Positions 36,603-45,867 of a stretch of DNA of 64,000 bases are shown here, piece by piece (position 1 is the stretch's first letter; the number at the start of each line of letters is the position of its first letter). The notes under the pieces were generated by a model. The model saw only the letters and a list, made by a program, of their open reading frames with translations. It was not told the DNA's origin and searched no databases. This stretch comes from Nostoc sp. TH1S01 (lineage in GTDB: Bacteria > Cyanobacteriota > Cyanobacteriia > Cyanobacteriales > Nostocaceae). A program made the position numbers and the translations under genes. Where the stretch lies: positions 18,447 through 82,446 of the forward strand of contig JAGKSW010000041.1 of NCBI GenBank assembly GCA_018993265.1, written 5' to 3'.

Positions 36603-39600
36603 ATGTCAATGCTACAGTACCCGCTTTATAACTTTCTCGCAACCGTACCCAAATGCGGCGAAACAAGTACGTTAGTAGCGGCTTTAGAAGTTTTTGAGCA
36701 AGAACGGTGCGATCGCTTAGTAGTAGTCAATCAACAGCAAGAACCGATTGGGTTGTTAAAATCAGCCCAGTTAACTCAAAAACTTTTGGCAGAATCGCCA
36801 GAAGAACAATATTTGGATCTGTTGCAACAGCCACTGGCACTCTGGAAGCAAAGTATTTTTGAGCCATTACAAATATTAGCAGCAAGCGATCGCGTTGAGC
36901 AATTTCTTCAGTTTTTACGTTACTATTCTGCCCAAGCTAATCACAATGTTAATTGGACATTGATTGATGCCGCAGGCAGATTTGTCGGGCTGTTAGATAG
37001 CACTCGTTTATTGCGATTATTAGCCCAAGAAAAAGCTGGCATCAATACAGCAGGCAAAAAATATTCTAATTCTTTGCGCTCGTCTGGTAAGGTGGCGCTC
37101 GAACAACCAGACACATCTAGTAGTAAAGTGAAAACTCACTGGCGATCGCGCAGAACGCAGCAATTTCAGCCCTTGCTGTACAAACCACTAATTAAATTAC
37201 TTGAACAACTGCCCTGGCCATTGATGCTGCAAACCAGTACTGGTGAAATCGTCACACAAAACCCTGCTTGGTGGCAGCAGTTAGGAGGTTTGAAAGACCC
37301 GGACGACGTGCGACGACAAGTAGCAAATATTCTGTCTCCAGCCTTGAGCAAGCAACCAGAGTATATTAGTCAAATGGCTGTGAAAGTTCCCCCTTGTGAA
37401 GACGACACATTATCACAACTAAAGTTAAATTCAGTAGAACATACTTGGGCGGTTAAGCACGAAGCCTTACCCCATAACAATTTACTCTCACAATCACCAG
37501 CAACAGCACCCACTTGGAATCACCGACAAGAAGCAGCAGTTTATCCTACCAACACCTTTAATCGCTGCTTTTTGGATAGCCAAATGGGTACTTGTACTTG
37601 TGTTGTTGAAGAACAAAACGGCCAGGAGCGCATCTGGCAATTTGCGAAAATTCCCCTAGATAGCCCAGAATTGAAAGCTTTGGATGAGCAGCCAGCCGAA
37701 AATCTGGCTCATTTTTGGTTGGTATTGGGAACCGATGTCACCGAACAGCAGCAGTTATGTAAAGAACTCGCAGCCAAAAATGCCGACTTGATTCAACTCA
37801 ATCGTTTAAAAGATGAATTTTTAGCTTGTATTAGTCATGAACTCAAGACTCCGCTCACGGCGGTTTTGGGATTATCACGGTTACTGGTAGACCAACAGTT
37901 AGGGGAATTAAACGAACGACAAGCCCGCTACGCCGGACTAATTCATCAAAGCGGTCGTCACTTAATGAGTGTAGTCAACGACATTTTAGACTTGACCCGG
38001 ATGGAAACTGGGCAGATGGAATTAGCACTCGCACCAGTGAATATTCAGGCTGTGTGCGATCGCGCTCTAGCAGAAACCACTGCTATCCACACTCAAAGCA
38101 GCAAAACAGTACCCAGCAGTCAAGCCTCTACGATCACTCCTGTAGTGCCAAAATTTACCTTGGCAATTGAACCAGGCTTAGAGCAAATGGTGGCTGATGA
38201 ATTGCGCTTGCGTCAAATGTTGATACATTTGCTTTCCAACGCTTTCAAATTCACAGAGACATCCGGCGAAATTGGTTTGCGAGTTAGTCGTTGGGAAGGC
38301 TGGATTGCTTTTACGATTTGGGATACAGGAATTGGTATCCCCGAACACCAGCAACATTTAATTTTTCAAAAATTCCAACAACTCGAAAACCCCCTGACTA
38401 GACAATTTGAAGGAACTGGTTTAGGACTAGTTTTAACCAGAGCTTTAGCCCGCCTGCATGGAGGCGATGTCAGCTTTTTATCTCAAGAAGGCAAAGGCAG
38501 TCAATTTACCTTATTGTTGCCACCGATTCCGCCAACCACGGGTTTTACTGATACCGAAATTAGTAATCAAGAAGATAGAACCCAACAAAATATTGGTATC
38601 CAAAAAGTTTCTCTTTCCGTAGCTTCCCCAGTTAACAATTCTCAGCATCTCCCCGGTTGCTCTCAAAGGTTAGTGCTGATAGTCGAAGCTGTGGCTCGAT
38701 ATATTGAAGACTTGGCAGAACAACTCAAAGGTTTGGGTTATCGAGTGATTATTGCTCGCTCAGGTACAGAAGCCGTCGAAAAAGCCCGTCGCTTACAACC
38801 CCAAGCTGTATTTTTAAATCCTTTATTACCATTACTTTCGGGGTGGGATGTCCTGACATTGGTAAAATCTGACGCGGCGACGCGGCATATACCCGTAATT
38901 GTCACCGCGACAGCCGCAGAAAAAGAGCAAGCATTCGCTAACAAAGCTGATGGTTTCTTAAGCTTACCTATAGAAAATCAGGCTTTAGCACCTCTGTTGG
39001 AAAAGTTGTGTACCAAACCCATAATTTCAGCGTCAGAGGTTGACACTACTCCAGCTACTGCCGAAAATCAACCATTACGAATTCTCAGATTGGTACATCC
39101 AGAATTAGTATCTATTAACCCCCACCCCTCACTGCGTGAGCATCGGGTTATAGAAGTGGATAACCTAGATCAAGCAGAACTTTTAGCTAGGGTTTGGCAA
39201 TTTGATGTCATCTTATTGGATGTAGAAGGTTCTTTAGCCCAAACTTATTTAGACCAATTAGTTCAACACCCGCGTTTGGTAGCTCTCCCCCTAGTAACTT
39301 GTGATGTTGCTACTAGCTTGGCAGCATCTCAAATACCTGGACTGTCGGTATTTCCCTGCTTAACACCCTTTGGCAAGAACAATCACAGCCGCACTGATAA
39401 AGTTGATCCCCTGTTATCAGTCTTACAAATTGCCTCTGGTATTTGTTGCCCACCGAGTATTTTAGTGGTGGATTTGACAACGCTACATGATTTACCCCAA
39501 ATCAGGCGTAAACAGGTGAGACATAATCGCCCATTGAAAAATGCGTCAATAAGTAATGTTGCTGCTGCAAGAGGAACTGAGTGGTTTCAAGCTTTAATTC

Positions 39601-39983
39601 AATATCTCCAGACAGCAGGTTTAAGAGCCGCAATTGGGCGTTGTTGGACAGAAGTTAACCAACAAATTCGCCACAATAGCGTTGATTTATTGCTGATTTG
39701 CTTGGGAGAAGCTCCAATTCATCAGGATGTACTCAAAGCACTGAAAACATTACAGGATTCAACTGCAAATTTGCCACCGATTTTGGTAATTGATCAACGT
39801 TCTGATTGTGATCAAAGTAATTCTTCACAAGCAATCAAGCAGCATAAAAATAGCAGCCGAGATTATGTAAACCAATCATTGAGGGCGATCGCTACAGAAA
39901 TTTTACCCCGTTCCATCTCAATGGAAGATTTACTGCATCATATTAATCAAGCTTTACTGCATCATCAACCAGAAAAAAGTTAA
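36603..39983 (+). CDS. CBS-domain hybrid histidine kinase with degenerate receivers
   Basis: A 1126-residue protein. Residues ~1-150 are a CBS-domain pair (CDRLVVVNQQQEPIGLL; WTLIDAAGRFVGLLDSTRLL). Residues ~195-385 are probably a PAS-like sensor. HisKA has the phospho-His in CISHELKTPLT near 410; HATPase_c has NAFKFTE, WDTGIGIP and GTGLGLVL. Three receiver-like domains follow. In the first (~685-800) the acidic pocket is IVEA, the phospho-Asp position is Asn (VFLNPLLP) and the Lys is Leu (SLPI), making it a pseudo-receiver like that of CikA. The second keeps an Asp (ILLDVEG). It is transcribed divergently from kaiA, so a clock-related role is plausible but not shown. Confidence 0.88.
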   Translation: MSMLQYPLYNFLATVPKCGETSTLVAALEVFEQERCDRLVVVNQQQEPIGLLKSAQLTQKLLAESPEEQYLDLLQQPLALWKQSIFEPLQILAASDRVEQFLQFLRYYSAQANHNVNWTLIDAAGRFVGLLDSTRLLRLLAQEKAGINTAGKKYSNSLRSSGKVALEQPDTSSSKVKTHWRSRRTQQFQPLLYKPLIKLLEQLPWPLMLQTSTGEIVTQNPAWWQQLGGLKDPDDVRRQVANILSPALSKQPEYISQMAVKVPPCEDDTLSQLKLNSVEHTWAVKHEALPHNNLLSQSPATAPTWNHRQEAAVYPTNTFNRCFLDSQMGTCTCVVEEQNGQERIWQFAKIPLDSPELKALDEQPAENLAHFWLVLGTDVTEQQQLCKELAAKNADLIQLNRLKDEFLACISHELKTPLTAVLGLSRLLVDQQLGELNERQARYAGLIHQSGRHLMSVVNDILDLTRMETGQMELALAPVNIQAVCDRALAETTAIHTQSSKTVPSSQASTITPVVPKFTLAIEPGLEQMVADELRLRQMLIHLLSNAFKFTETSGEIGLRVSRWEGWIAFTIWDTGIGIPEHQQHLIFQKFQQLENPLTRQFEGTGLGLVLTRALARLHGGDVSFLSQEGKGSQFTLLLPPIPPTTGFTDTEISNQEDRTQQNIGIQKVSLSVASPVNNSQHLPGCSQRLVLIVEAVARYIEDLAEQLKGLGYRVIIARSGTEAVEKARRLQPQAVFLNPLLPLLSGWDVLTLVKSDAATRHIPVIVTATAAEKEQAFANKADGFLSLPIENQALAPLLEKLCTKPIISASEVDTTPATAENQPLRILRLVHPELVSINPHPSLREHRVIEVDNLDQAELLARVWQFDVILLDVEGSLAQTYLDQLVQHPRLVALPLVTCDVATSLAASQIPGLSVFPCLTPFGKNNHSRTDKVDPLLSVLQIASGICCPPSILVVDLTTLHDLPQIRRKQVRHNRPLKNASISNVAAARGTEWFQALIQYLQTAGLRAAIGRCWTEVNQQIRHNSVDLLLICLGEAPIHQDVLKALKTLQDSTANLPPILVIDQRSDCDQSNSSQAIKQHKNSSRDYVNQSLRAIATEILPRSISMEDLLHHINQALLHHQPEKS

Positions 39984-40025
39984 TTGTGATCAGAAAATTG
40001 TCAGATACCTGATTTTTTCAAAAGA

Positions 40026-41915
40026 TTAAGTATATTTCTGTTCAGGTACTACGGAAATATCTTGCTTTTGTTGTTGCATTTTTTTGAAAGAAATCCTAAT
40101 CAATTGATAAGCACCTTTTGAGGCTAAGTTTTCATAATCATCAGGCTGTAAATCCATTCTGACAACATTTCTATGTTCTGCCAAAACCAATAAAGAAGGA
40201 GATTTGACAGGCATATTCGTTTGATTTTGGATATAAATAACAGCATCTTTGGTAAATTTGATAAAATTTACCTGTTGATGACTGTAGAAAACTACACTCG
40301 GCTTTTTAAAGCCAACCATGAGCAATTCTTCGTTTGGTTGTTTTACCTGAGCAACAACAGCAGAGATTTCTCTTAAAGGCAGTTGTCGTTCCTGATCCAT
40401 CAAAAACATTGCAGGCATCAAAACAACAATTAAAAATACTACAAATCCTAATAAATTTGCACCAATAATTCCTGGCCAACGCCGCGTTAGTAATAAAAAT
40501 GCCACGCTGACAGCACTTAATAGCCAAATGTAACCTCCTAGTTCTGTCACCCCAGAATTTTGCAGGGTTTGGCGAAAGTTTGGCGCAGCTTGATCGCTAC
40601 CTAAAAACTGGGTTACTTGAAACATTGCCACTGATAATGAAGAGAACAAGGCAACATTTGTCCAGCCACTAAACCAAAAGAATTTCTGTGGGGTGCGAGA
40701 ACTAGATGTAGATGGTGTGGGAAAATAATCGCTCCACAATAAAGCTACTAAAATAGCAGCGGCTGGCATTAGAGGTAAAACATAGCTAGGTAGTTTGGTA
40801 ACAGCAATTGTGAAAAAACCAAACACTCCCAAAAACCAAATGCAAGCAAATAAACCTAATTGCTGAGAGCGTTCTTGAACTAACCATTGCGATCGCTGCC
40901 AAAATTTTAAGCGAGCAAAAGCCGCAGGTAAATACACAGAGTATGGTGCAAAACCCAACAACACTACCAAAAAATAAAAATACCAAGGCGCTGAGTGACC
41001 ATTCACTACTTCTGTAAAACGGTCTATATTGTGATAGCCAAAAAAGGAATTAATATAATTCCAGCCATTGCGCCAAATTACTAAGGCATACCAAGGAATT
41101 GATAAAACCACAATAATCAGTAATCCAAGCAGCGGCCGCATTTCTCGCAGAACTTCGCGTAACTTGCCCAAGTAGAGCAAAAAAGCCAGAATTATGATCC
41201 CAGGTAAGACGATGCCCACAGGGCCTTTAGTTAAAATTGCCCCAGCAATTAATACATAACAAGCTAAGTACCATTTGTTAGGGAGTAGGGCGCTTTTCTC
41301 TGCTCCCGATTCCCGACTTTCCGCTTTACTTGCATAGCCCAGAAAAAAACATAACAAAGCAGAGGCTATACAGCCAGTTAGTAACATATCCGAGACACCT
41401 GTTCTTCCCCAGACAATCATCTCAGGATTGAGTGCCATGACAGCTGCGGCGATCGCAGCTGTTAAGTAACGACGGGTAGGACGCTGAATTTCCTCGGCTG
41501 CGTCTTGCTTTCCCAAATACCACTGGACGGTATAAAAAGCCAAACTAATAACTGTAATTGCTGCGATCGCCGAAGGGACACGCACTGCCCACTCATTTAC
41601 ACCGATGATTGAGTAAGCGATCGCCTGACACCAGTAAATTAAGGCAGGTTTATCAAACCGAGTCACACCATTAAAAAACGGCGTAATCCAATCACCAGTG
41701 ACAAACATTTGTCGGGATGCTTCCGCAAACAGTGGCTCTGTTTCATCCACTAAGCCAATATTGCCTAAATTCCACCCATAGCCTATCCAACCAATCAGCA
41801 TCAACCACAAAACCGATAAAGTCACCACTAGAGATGGACGCTGTGCTATTTTGTTGAACCATCGGTCAACAGTGTGGAAATTACTCAATTTCATCCTCAT
41901 TTGGTTATTGGTCAA
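40026..41915 (-). CDS. GT39/ArnT-type membrane glycosyltransferase
   Basis: A 629-residue polytopic protein of the dolichyl-phosphate-mannose/ArnT superfamily. The diagnostic first periplasmic loop has LVDETEPLFAEASRQM (the catalytic acidic pair) and FDKPALIYW. Further on, about eleven transmembrane helices and the GPVGIVLPG loop are visible, and a soluble C-terminal domain begins near residue 510. Such enzymes use polyprenyl-phosphate-linked sugars to glycosylate lipids or proteins outside the plasma membrane; the sugar and acceptor are unknown. It converges with the hybrid kinase gene and is followed by only 42 bp. Its start lies in a repeat-rich gap. Confidence 0.88.
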   Translation of the reverse strand: MTNNQMRMKLSNFHTVDRWFNKIAQRPSLVVTLSVLWLMLIGWIGYGWNLGNIGLVDETEPLFAEASRQMFVTGDWITPFFNGVTRFDKPALIYWCQAIAYSIIGVNEWAVRVPSAIAAITVISLAFYTVQWYLGKQDAAEEIQRPTRRYLTAAIAAAVMALNPEMIVWGRTGVSDMLLTGCIASALLCFFLGYASKAESRESGAEKSALLPNKWYLACYVLIAGAILTKGPVGIVLPGIIILAFLLYLGKLREVLREMRPLLGLLIIVVLSIPWYALVIWRNGWNYINSFFGYHNIDRFTEVVNGHSAPWYFYFLVVLLGFAPYSVYLPAAFARLKFWQRSQWLVQERSQQLGLFACIWFLGVFGFFTIAVTKLPSYVLPLMPAAAILVALLWSDYFPTPSTSSSRTPQKFFWFSGWTNVALFSSLSVAMFQVTQFLGSDQAAPNFRQTLQNSGVTELGGYIWLLSAVSVAFLLLTRRWPGIIGANLLGFVVFLIVVLMPAMFLMDQERQLPLREISAVVAQVKQPNEELLMVGFKKPSVVFYSHQQVNFIKFTKDAVIYIQNQTNMPVKSPSLLVLAEHRNVVRMDLQPDDYENLASKGAYQLIRISFKKMQQQKQDISVVPEQKYT

Positions 41916-42218
41916 TAGTTATTAGTCAACAGTCAATAGTTATTAGTCGTTAACGAGACAAATTTTGTTCTTTGTACAGGTGGTTCATCACATTAATTTG
42001 CTGGGCTGCTAGAACCCCGACTTCTCAAAGAAGTCGGGTATCTGACCACCACCAAACAGTCAGAACTAATGGGACAAACCACTAATCATCAACTAACACA
42101 CTATCATCGACCTTTGGTCGAGGGAACAGGGAACAGGCAACAGAGAACAGTTGGGATTGGTTAGAGGGAAAAGTGTTTGTTACCTGTTCACTATGGACTA
42201 TAGACTTTAGACCTTTGA
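41916..42218. repeat. Repeat-filled gap with SDR hairpin
   Basis: Contains AGTCAATAGTTATTAGTC-type short repeats, the palindrome 42011-42043 (AGAACCCCGACTTCT, loop CAA, AGAAGTCGGGTATCT) and GGGAACAGG/AACAGAGAACAG runs. The palindrome is copy 2 of the SDR at 25580-25612. No gene is supported. Confidence 0.7.
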
Positions 42219-42848
42219 CTATTGGCTAAGAACCAGCAACCATTCTTTAGTTTGGGCGTTCCATGTCGGTAGAGAAGTTTCACCCACAACATACGGCCCC
42301 CAGTAGCGGCGGGAACCATCTTGAGCAAAAGCGACTAAAATATCTCCTTTTTCTAGCTTGAGGTTGCCATTGGGTAAAGAAAGCAACAACCCTTTGCCAC
42401 TACCTTCTTGTGGTGCAAAATCCCAATGGGCTGGAATATCGTTACTCTTGCTCTCAGCAGAGCTTTTACCTTTTAATTGCCGTGCTAATAAAGCCAGACG
42501 CACTGGCTGATCAGTTTGATTGCTCATTCGCAAAGTACCTTGGGTTTTGGCATTACCAGCCCCATTAGGACGATTAACCAAAACAGCCTGAACTTCGTTA
42601 GTGCTTGGTTCTACTTGGTTAACTGGTATTGTTGTCTGATTGGAAACATTTGTAGAAGTAGTTGTAGCATCTAAAATCGGCAAATCTGAATTACTTTTTG
42701 ACACAGAAGTAGTATTAGATGCCTTGTCAGATATATCAGGATTCGTCGTCTCAAATGACACACTTAAATCTAAACATCCCACTAGCAATCCAAGCAGCCC
42801 CAAGCTACAAGCTGTCACAGCAGCCTTACGATACACCTGAGATTTCAT
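42219..42848 (-). CDS. Putative lipoprotein, conserved hypothetical
   Basis: A 209-residue protein with a clear lipoprotein signal: a basic start (MKSQVYRKA), a hydrophobic core and lipobox LLVGC with Cys near residue 25. A Ser/Thr/Asn-rich linker of ~70 residues follows, then a compact C-terminal domain (~90-205): EVQAVLVNRPNGAGNAKTQGTLRMSN, LLSLPNGNLKLEKGDILVAF, and RYWGPYVVGE. The function is unknown. It should sit on the periplasmic face of the plasma or outer membrane. Confidence 0.75.
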   Translation of the reverse strand: MKSQVYRKAAVTACSLGLLGLLVGCLDLSVSFETTNPDISDKASNTTSVSKSNSDLPILDATTTSTNVSNQTTIPVNQVEPSTNEVQAVLVNRPNGAGNAKTQGTLRMSNQTDQPVRLALLARQLKGKSSAESKSNDIPAHWDFAPQEGSGKGLLLSLPNGNLKLEKGDILVAFAQDGSRRYWGPYVVGETSLPTWNAQTKEWLLVLSQ

Positions 42849-43477
42849 TTTGATATTGGTTAGAAATAATTATTATTCGTCTAGTCTTGGCCAAATCTTA
42901 GCCTATTCTCTGCCGTCAGGATTATAGAAATTTGCTGACTTGTCTACAATAGACTCTCGTGAAATGAAGTTATGTAATGTATCCTACTTATCATTTCTCA
43001 GAAATAACCATTTGCATGAATGATTACTTTAATTTTACTGAAAGAAGCAGGCTATATGTGATTGATTCGTTGAGTTTTACAGTGTATTTTCCATTTTACG
43101 CAAATGATATTACATAAAAATAAATACACCTCAGTATAATTACAGACAAAAATTTTTAGCTAGGGCGTAATCTGAACAACAACAGGTTTCTTGTGAAACC
43201 CTGAGAGATATTGCCTCTAAAATATTTACATTTTTTAACAATCTATGATTTATCATGGTTATTTTATTCTTGCCATTAGTTACAGCATATTTTGGGTACA
43301 TGAGGTACAAGCGTAAAACCTCAAACCATGTAGAGACTTTACATGTAACGTCTCTACCGTATTTCACGAATATCGAAACTGCTGTAAATAAAATATACAT
43401 CTAATTAAACATGGATAATATTATTCAAATATAGTCGCTTGCTCAAAATGATCTGAATAATTGAGAGTATTGAATTC
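42849..43477. other. Intergenic region before ycf20
   Basis: About 630 bp, AT-rich. The only structured element is the palindrome at 43330-43357. Short open frames run through it, but none has an RBS, a conserved pattern or normal composition. The ycf20 promoter is expected in the last ~100 bp. Confidence 0.5.
43330..43357. repeat. GTAGAGACGT-type palindromic dispersed repeat, copy 1
   Basis: GTAGAGACTTTACA and TGTAACGTCTCTAC form an inverted repeat with one mismatch. A second copy with the same arms is at 60265-60296. This palindrome is familiar from Nostocales intergenic regions. Confidence 0.8.
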
Positions 43478-43810
43478 ATGCAAAACACTCGAATCAATAA
43501 TTTATTAGATGCTATTGCTAGTAGTCTTAGGCAAGTATTTCTCAATCCTTGGCGAAGATTATCGCTTTTAATTATTAGTTTTTTATTTGGTTTTTTTCTG
43601 GGTACAGCTATTTCAACAATAGCAGGACAAAAAGCAGAATTAGACATTTTTGTAGCAGCATTTTTAGTGATGTTAACCGAGCTTACTAGCAGAATATTTT
43701 ATAGTCGGGGCTTTTTTGCTAGAAGGGCGCTCTGGGTAGAATCTCTGAATATTCTCAAGGTGGGATTTACTTACAGTTTGTTTGTAGAAGCCTTTAAGTT
43801 AGGCTCTTAA
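43478..43810 (+). CDS. ycf20: Ycf20-like (DUF565) membrane protein
   Basis: A 110-residue protein with an N-terminal amphipathic stretch, NPWRRLSLLIISFLFGFFLG (first membrane helix), a second hydrophobic segment (IFVAAFLVMLTELTSRIFY) and a C-terminal LNILKVGFTYSLFVEAFKLG helix. This layout fits Ycf20/DUF565, conserved in cyanobacteria and plastids and reported to affect thermal dissipation in algae. The next gene, for glycerate kinase, begins 33 bp after its stop, suggesting co-transcription. Confidence 0.85.
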   Translation: MQNTRINNLLDAIASSLRQVFLNPWRRLSLLIISFLFGFFLGTAISTIAGQKAELDIFVAAFLVMLTELTSRIFYSRGFFARRALWVESLNILKVGFTYSLFVEAFKLGS

Positions 43811-43843
43811 GAAACTTTGTGCTGCTTTTGAGGAAATTGATAG

Positions 43844-44887
43844 ATGTATTCTTGGTTGGAAGAGATTATAGCAGAGGAAGTCACCGAGTTAACTTGGCAG
43901 CAAGCAACAGCAGCGGCACTGGCTGATATACCAAGGGCAGAAGCATTTGGCATAACATCAGCAAATGCGGATGTTATGATCCAAGCACGATCGCACTTAC
44001 TCAAATCTGTTCTGCCAGATTTTCGGCAATTTTGCCAAAGTAGCTTGCATGTCAACTACGAGACAATGTTAGCGGTGTTGTGGGATTTATGGCTACCGCT
44101 GGGAATGAAATTAGCCGCACACCGCCGCAGCCTCAACCGTCCTCTAATTCAAGGAATTTTGGGCGTACAAGGTACAGGCAAAACTACCATGTGCCAAGTT
44201 TTATCCTTGATTCTCCAGCAGTTGGGATACCGGACTTTAAGTTGGTCGTTAGATGACTTATACAAAACTTACAGCGATCGCTTGGCTTTATTACAGCAAG
44301 ACCCGCGCTTGATTTGGCGGGGGCCACCAGGAACTCACGATATAGATTTAGGCTTAAATGTATTAGATCAAATTCGTCAAGGCGAAACTTCGGTTACTGT
44401 GACTCGGTTTGATAAATCGCTTCATGCCGGTGCAGGCGATCGCACCACTCCAGAAATTGTTACTAATATCGATATCGTATTATTTGAAGGTTGGTTTGTC
44501 GGTGTACAACCCATTGATTCAAAGGTATTTGATATCCCGCCGCCACCGATTATTACAGATGCAGATAAAGCATTTGCCCGTGATATGAATGAGCAACTGA
44601 GTAATTATCTGCCCTTGTGGGAGCGATTAGATAGTTTGATTTTGCTGTATCCTACCGACTATCGCAGTTCCCTAGAATGGCGCAAGCAAGCAGAACAACA
44701 GATGGTGGCTACTGGTAAATCAGGGATGAGTGATGCACAAATTGAAGAATTTGTCAATTATTTTTGGCGATCGCTCCATCCAGAATTATTCCTCAAGCCG
44801 ATGCTGCGATCGCCTTCAGTTGCGGATTTGGTAATTGAAATTTGTCCAGACCGGACTTTTGGGGCAATTTATCACAATGAGTGCTGA
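43844..44887 (+). CDS. glyK: D-glycerate 3-kinase (plant-type GLYK)
   Basis: A 347-residue P-loop kinase related to plant GLYK. Walker A is GVQGTGKT near residue 107, with SLDDLYKTY downstream (phosphoribulokinase-like), RGPPGTHDIDLG, RFDKSLHAGAGDR and DIVLFEGWFVG. The enzyme phosphorylates D-glycerate to 3-phosphoglycerate, the last step of the photorespiratory cycle that returns carbon to the Calvin cycle. The sequence appears complete. It is probably co-transcribed with ycf20. Its stop runs into a heptamer repeat array at 44881. Confidence 0.92.
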   Translation: MYSWLEEIIAEEVTELTWQQATAAALADIPRAEAFGITSANADVMIQARSHLLKSVLPDFRQFCQSSLHVNYETMLAVLWDLWLPLGMKLAAHRRSLNRPLIQGILGVQGTGKTTMCQVLSLILQQLGYRTLSWSLDDLYKTYSDRLALLQQDPRLIWRGPPGTHDIDLGLNVLDQIRQGETSVTVTRFDKSLHAGAGDRTTPEIVTNIDIVLFEGWFVGVQPIDSKVFDIPPPPIITDADKAFARDMNEQLSNYLPLWERLDSLILLYPTDYRSSLEWRKQAEQQMVATGKSGMSDAQIEEFVNYFWRSLHPELFLKPMLRSPSVADLVIEICPDRTFGAIYHNEC

Positions 44888-44930
44888 GTAGTATAGCAAA
44901 GTGCTGAGTGCTGAGTGCTGAGTGCTGAGT
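44881..44930. repeat. Heptanucleotide tandem repeat (GTGCTGA)n
   Basis: Five to six GTGCTGA/GTGCTGAGTA heptamers beginning in the last codon and stop of the glycerate kinase gene. A complementary-orientation tract (CTCAGCA) follows at 45080-45112, so the 230-bp gap to the next gene is bracketed by inverted copies. Confidence 0.85.
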
Positions 44931-45117
44931 AGGAACTCAGTATTTTCAGGAGTTTCAGCCACCAACATAGTCCTAACCTATGCTTCGACTGCTATAACAA
45001 GAGTACTCAGTACTTTCGCACTTGTTAAAAGCTCCACCTCTTGCAATGCCCTGAGCTTGTCGAAGGGTAGGTGGTTTTCTAACTCAGCACTCAGCACTTT
45101 CTACTCAGCACTCTTCT

Positions 45118-45831
45118 CTATAGAGCATCAGGGTCTACACCCAAAGCGCGTAATGTTTCTCGTAAACGGGCATTTTCTTGTTCAGCTTTTGCCGCACGTT
45201 CATCACCAGTCAGCAATAGATTTCCTTGGTCATCCCACCAACGTAGCCAAGGTAAAGTCGCATTGAGATAATAACCTTGCCAAATACCTAACTCCACACC
45301 CAAAGGAGAGATAGAATAATTTCCTCGTTCATTGGGCAGCATCATTTCATAGCGACCAGCAACAAGCTGATATATTTCGACGCTGGCCTTTTTAACTTCA
45401 TAAATACCATAGTAAGCGGGACGAATCACCTGTTCATAAATCCAAAACTTACCTTCTAAGGGTGTGTTGTCTCGTTCTTCTTGCCCATCACCAGAGACGA
45501 ATTCTAGAACAATTAAAGGCGCAATCAATTCTTGCCATAAAACGTAAGAACGACGTAATTGGCCATTCAAAGTAGGCGGGACATTGGGAACATAAAACCA
45601 ATCAGGAGCTTCTGCACCCCGTTCTGGTGGCTCGGTGAGTCGCCAGTAAATGCCGCAGTCTTGCCCAATACAGTATTGTCCATCAGGATGAATTTGTTGT
45701 AACCGTGGTTGAATTGAATCTGTGAGCAAAATACTTTGGGGATGCTCCTGAAAATTTTTCACAAAGGTTCCATCTGACTCTGGTAGCTGGGTATGGTCTG
45801 GTAGGACAAGGCGGACAACTTCACTAGTCAT
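45118..45831 (-). CDS. Uma2-family (DUF820) protein with coiled-coil tail
   Basis: A 237-residue Uma2-family member of the longer cyanobacterial subtype. Visible elements: APDWFYVPNVPP (Asp), LIAPLIVLEFVSGDG (Glu), EGKFWIYEQVIRPAYYGIYEV (Lys and YxxxxxPAYYxIYxV), then LGIWQGYYLNATLPWLRWWD. The tail (ERAAKAEQENARLRETLRALGVDP) is a heptad coiled coil typical of this subtype. Its role is unknown, and the nuclease fold is inferred from the family. It stands alone. It differs from the first Uma2 in the window in length, tail and active-site spacing, so the two are not recent duplicates. Confidence 0.88.
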   Translation of the reverse strand: MTSEVVRLVLPDHTQLPESDGTFVKNFQEHPQSILLTDSIQPRLQQIHPDGQYCIGQDCGIYWRLTEPPERGAEAPDWFYVPNVPPTLNGQLRRSYVLWQELIAPLIVLEFVSGDGQEERDNTPLEGKFWIYEQVIRPAYYGIYEVKKASVEIYQLVAGRYEMMLPNERGNYSISPLGVELGIWQGYYLNATLPWLRWWDDQGNLLLTGDERAAKAEQENARLRETLRALGVDPDAL

Positions 45832-45867
45832 CGTGTTTTCTTCCTGATGCCTGATAGTACAAAGATA

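Noticed and set aside
43140..43400. 86-residue minus-strand protein before ycf20
   Set aside because: It runs through the GTAGAGAC palindrome and has no start signal.
44922..45266. 114-residue plus-strand protein
   Set aside because: It is composed of heptamer repeat sequence and the antisense of the Uma2 gene.
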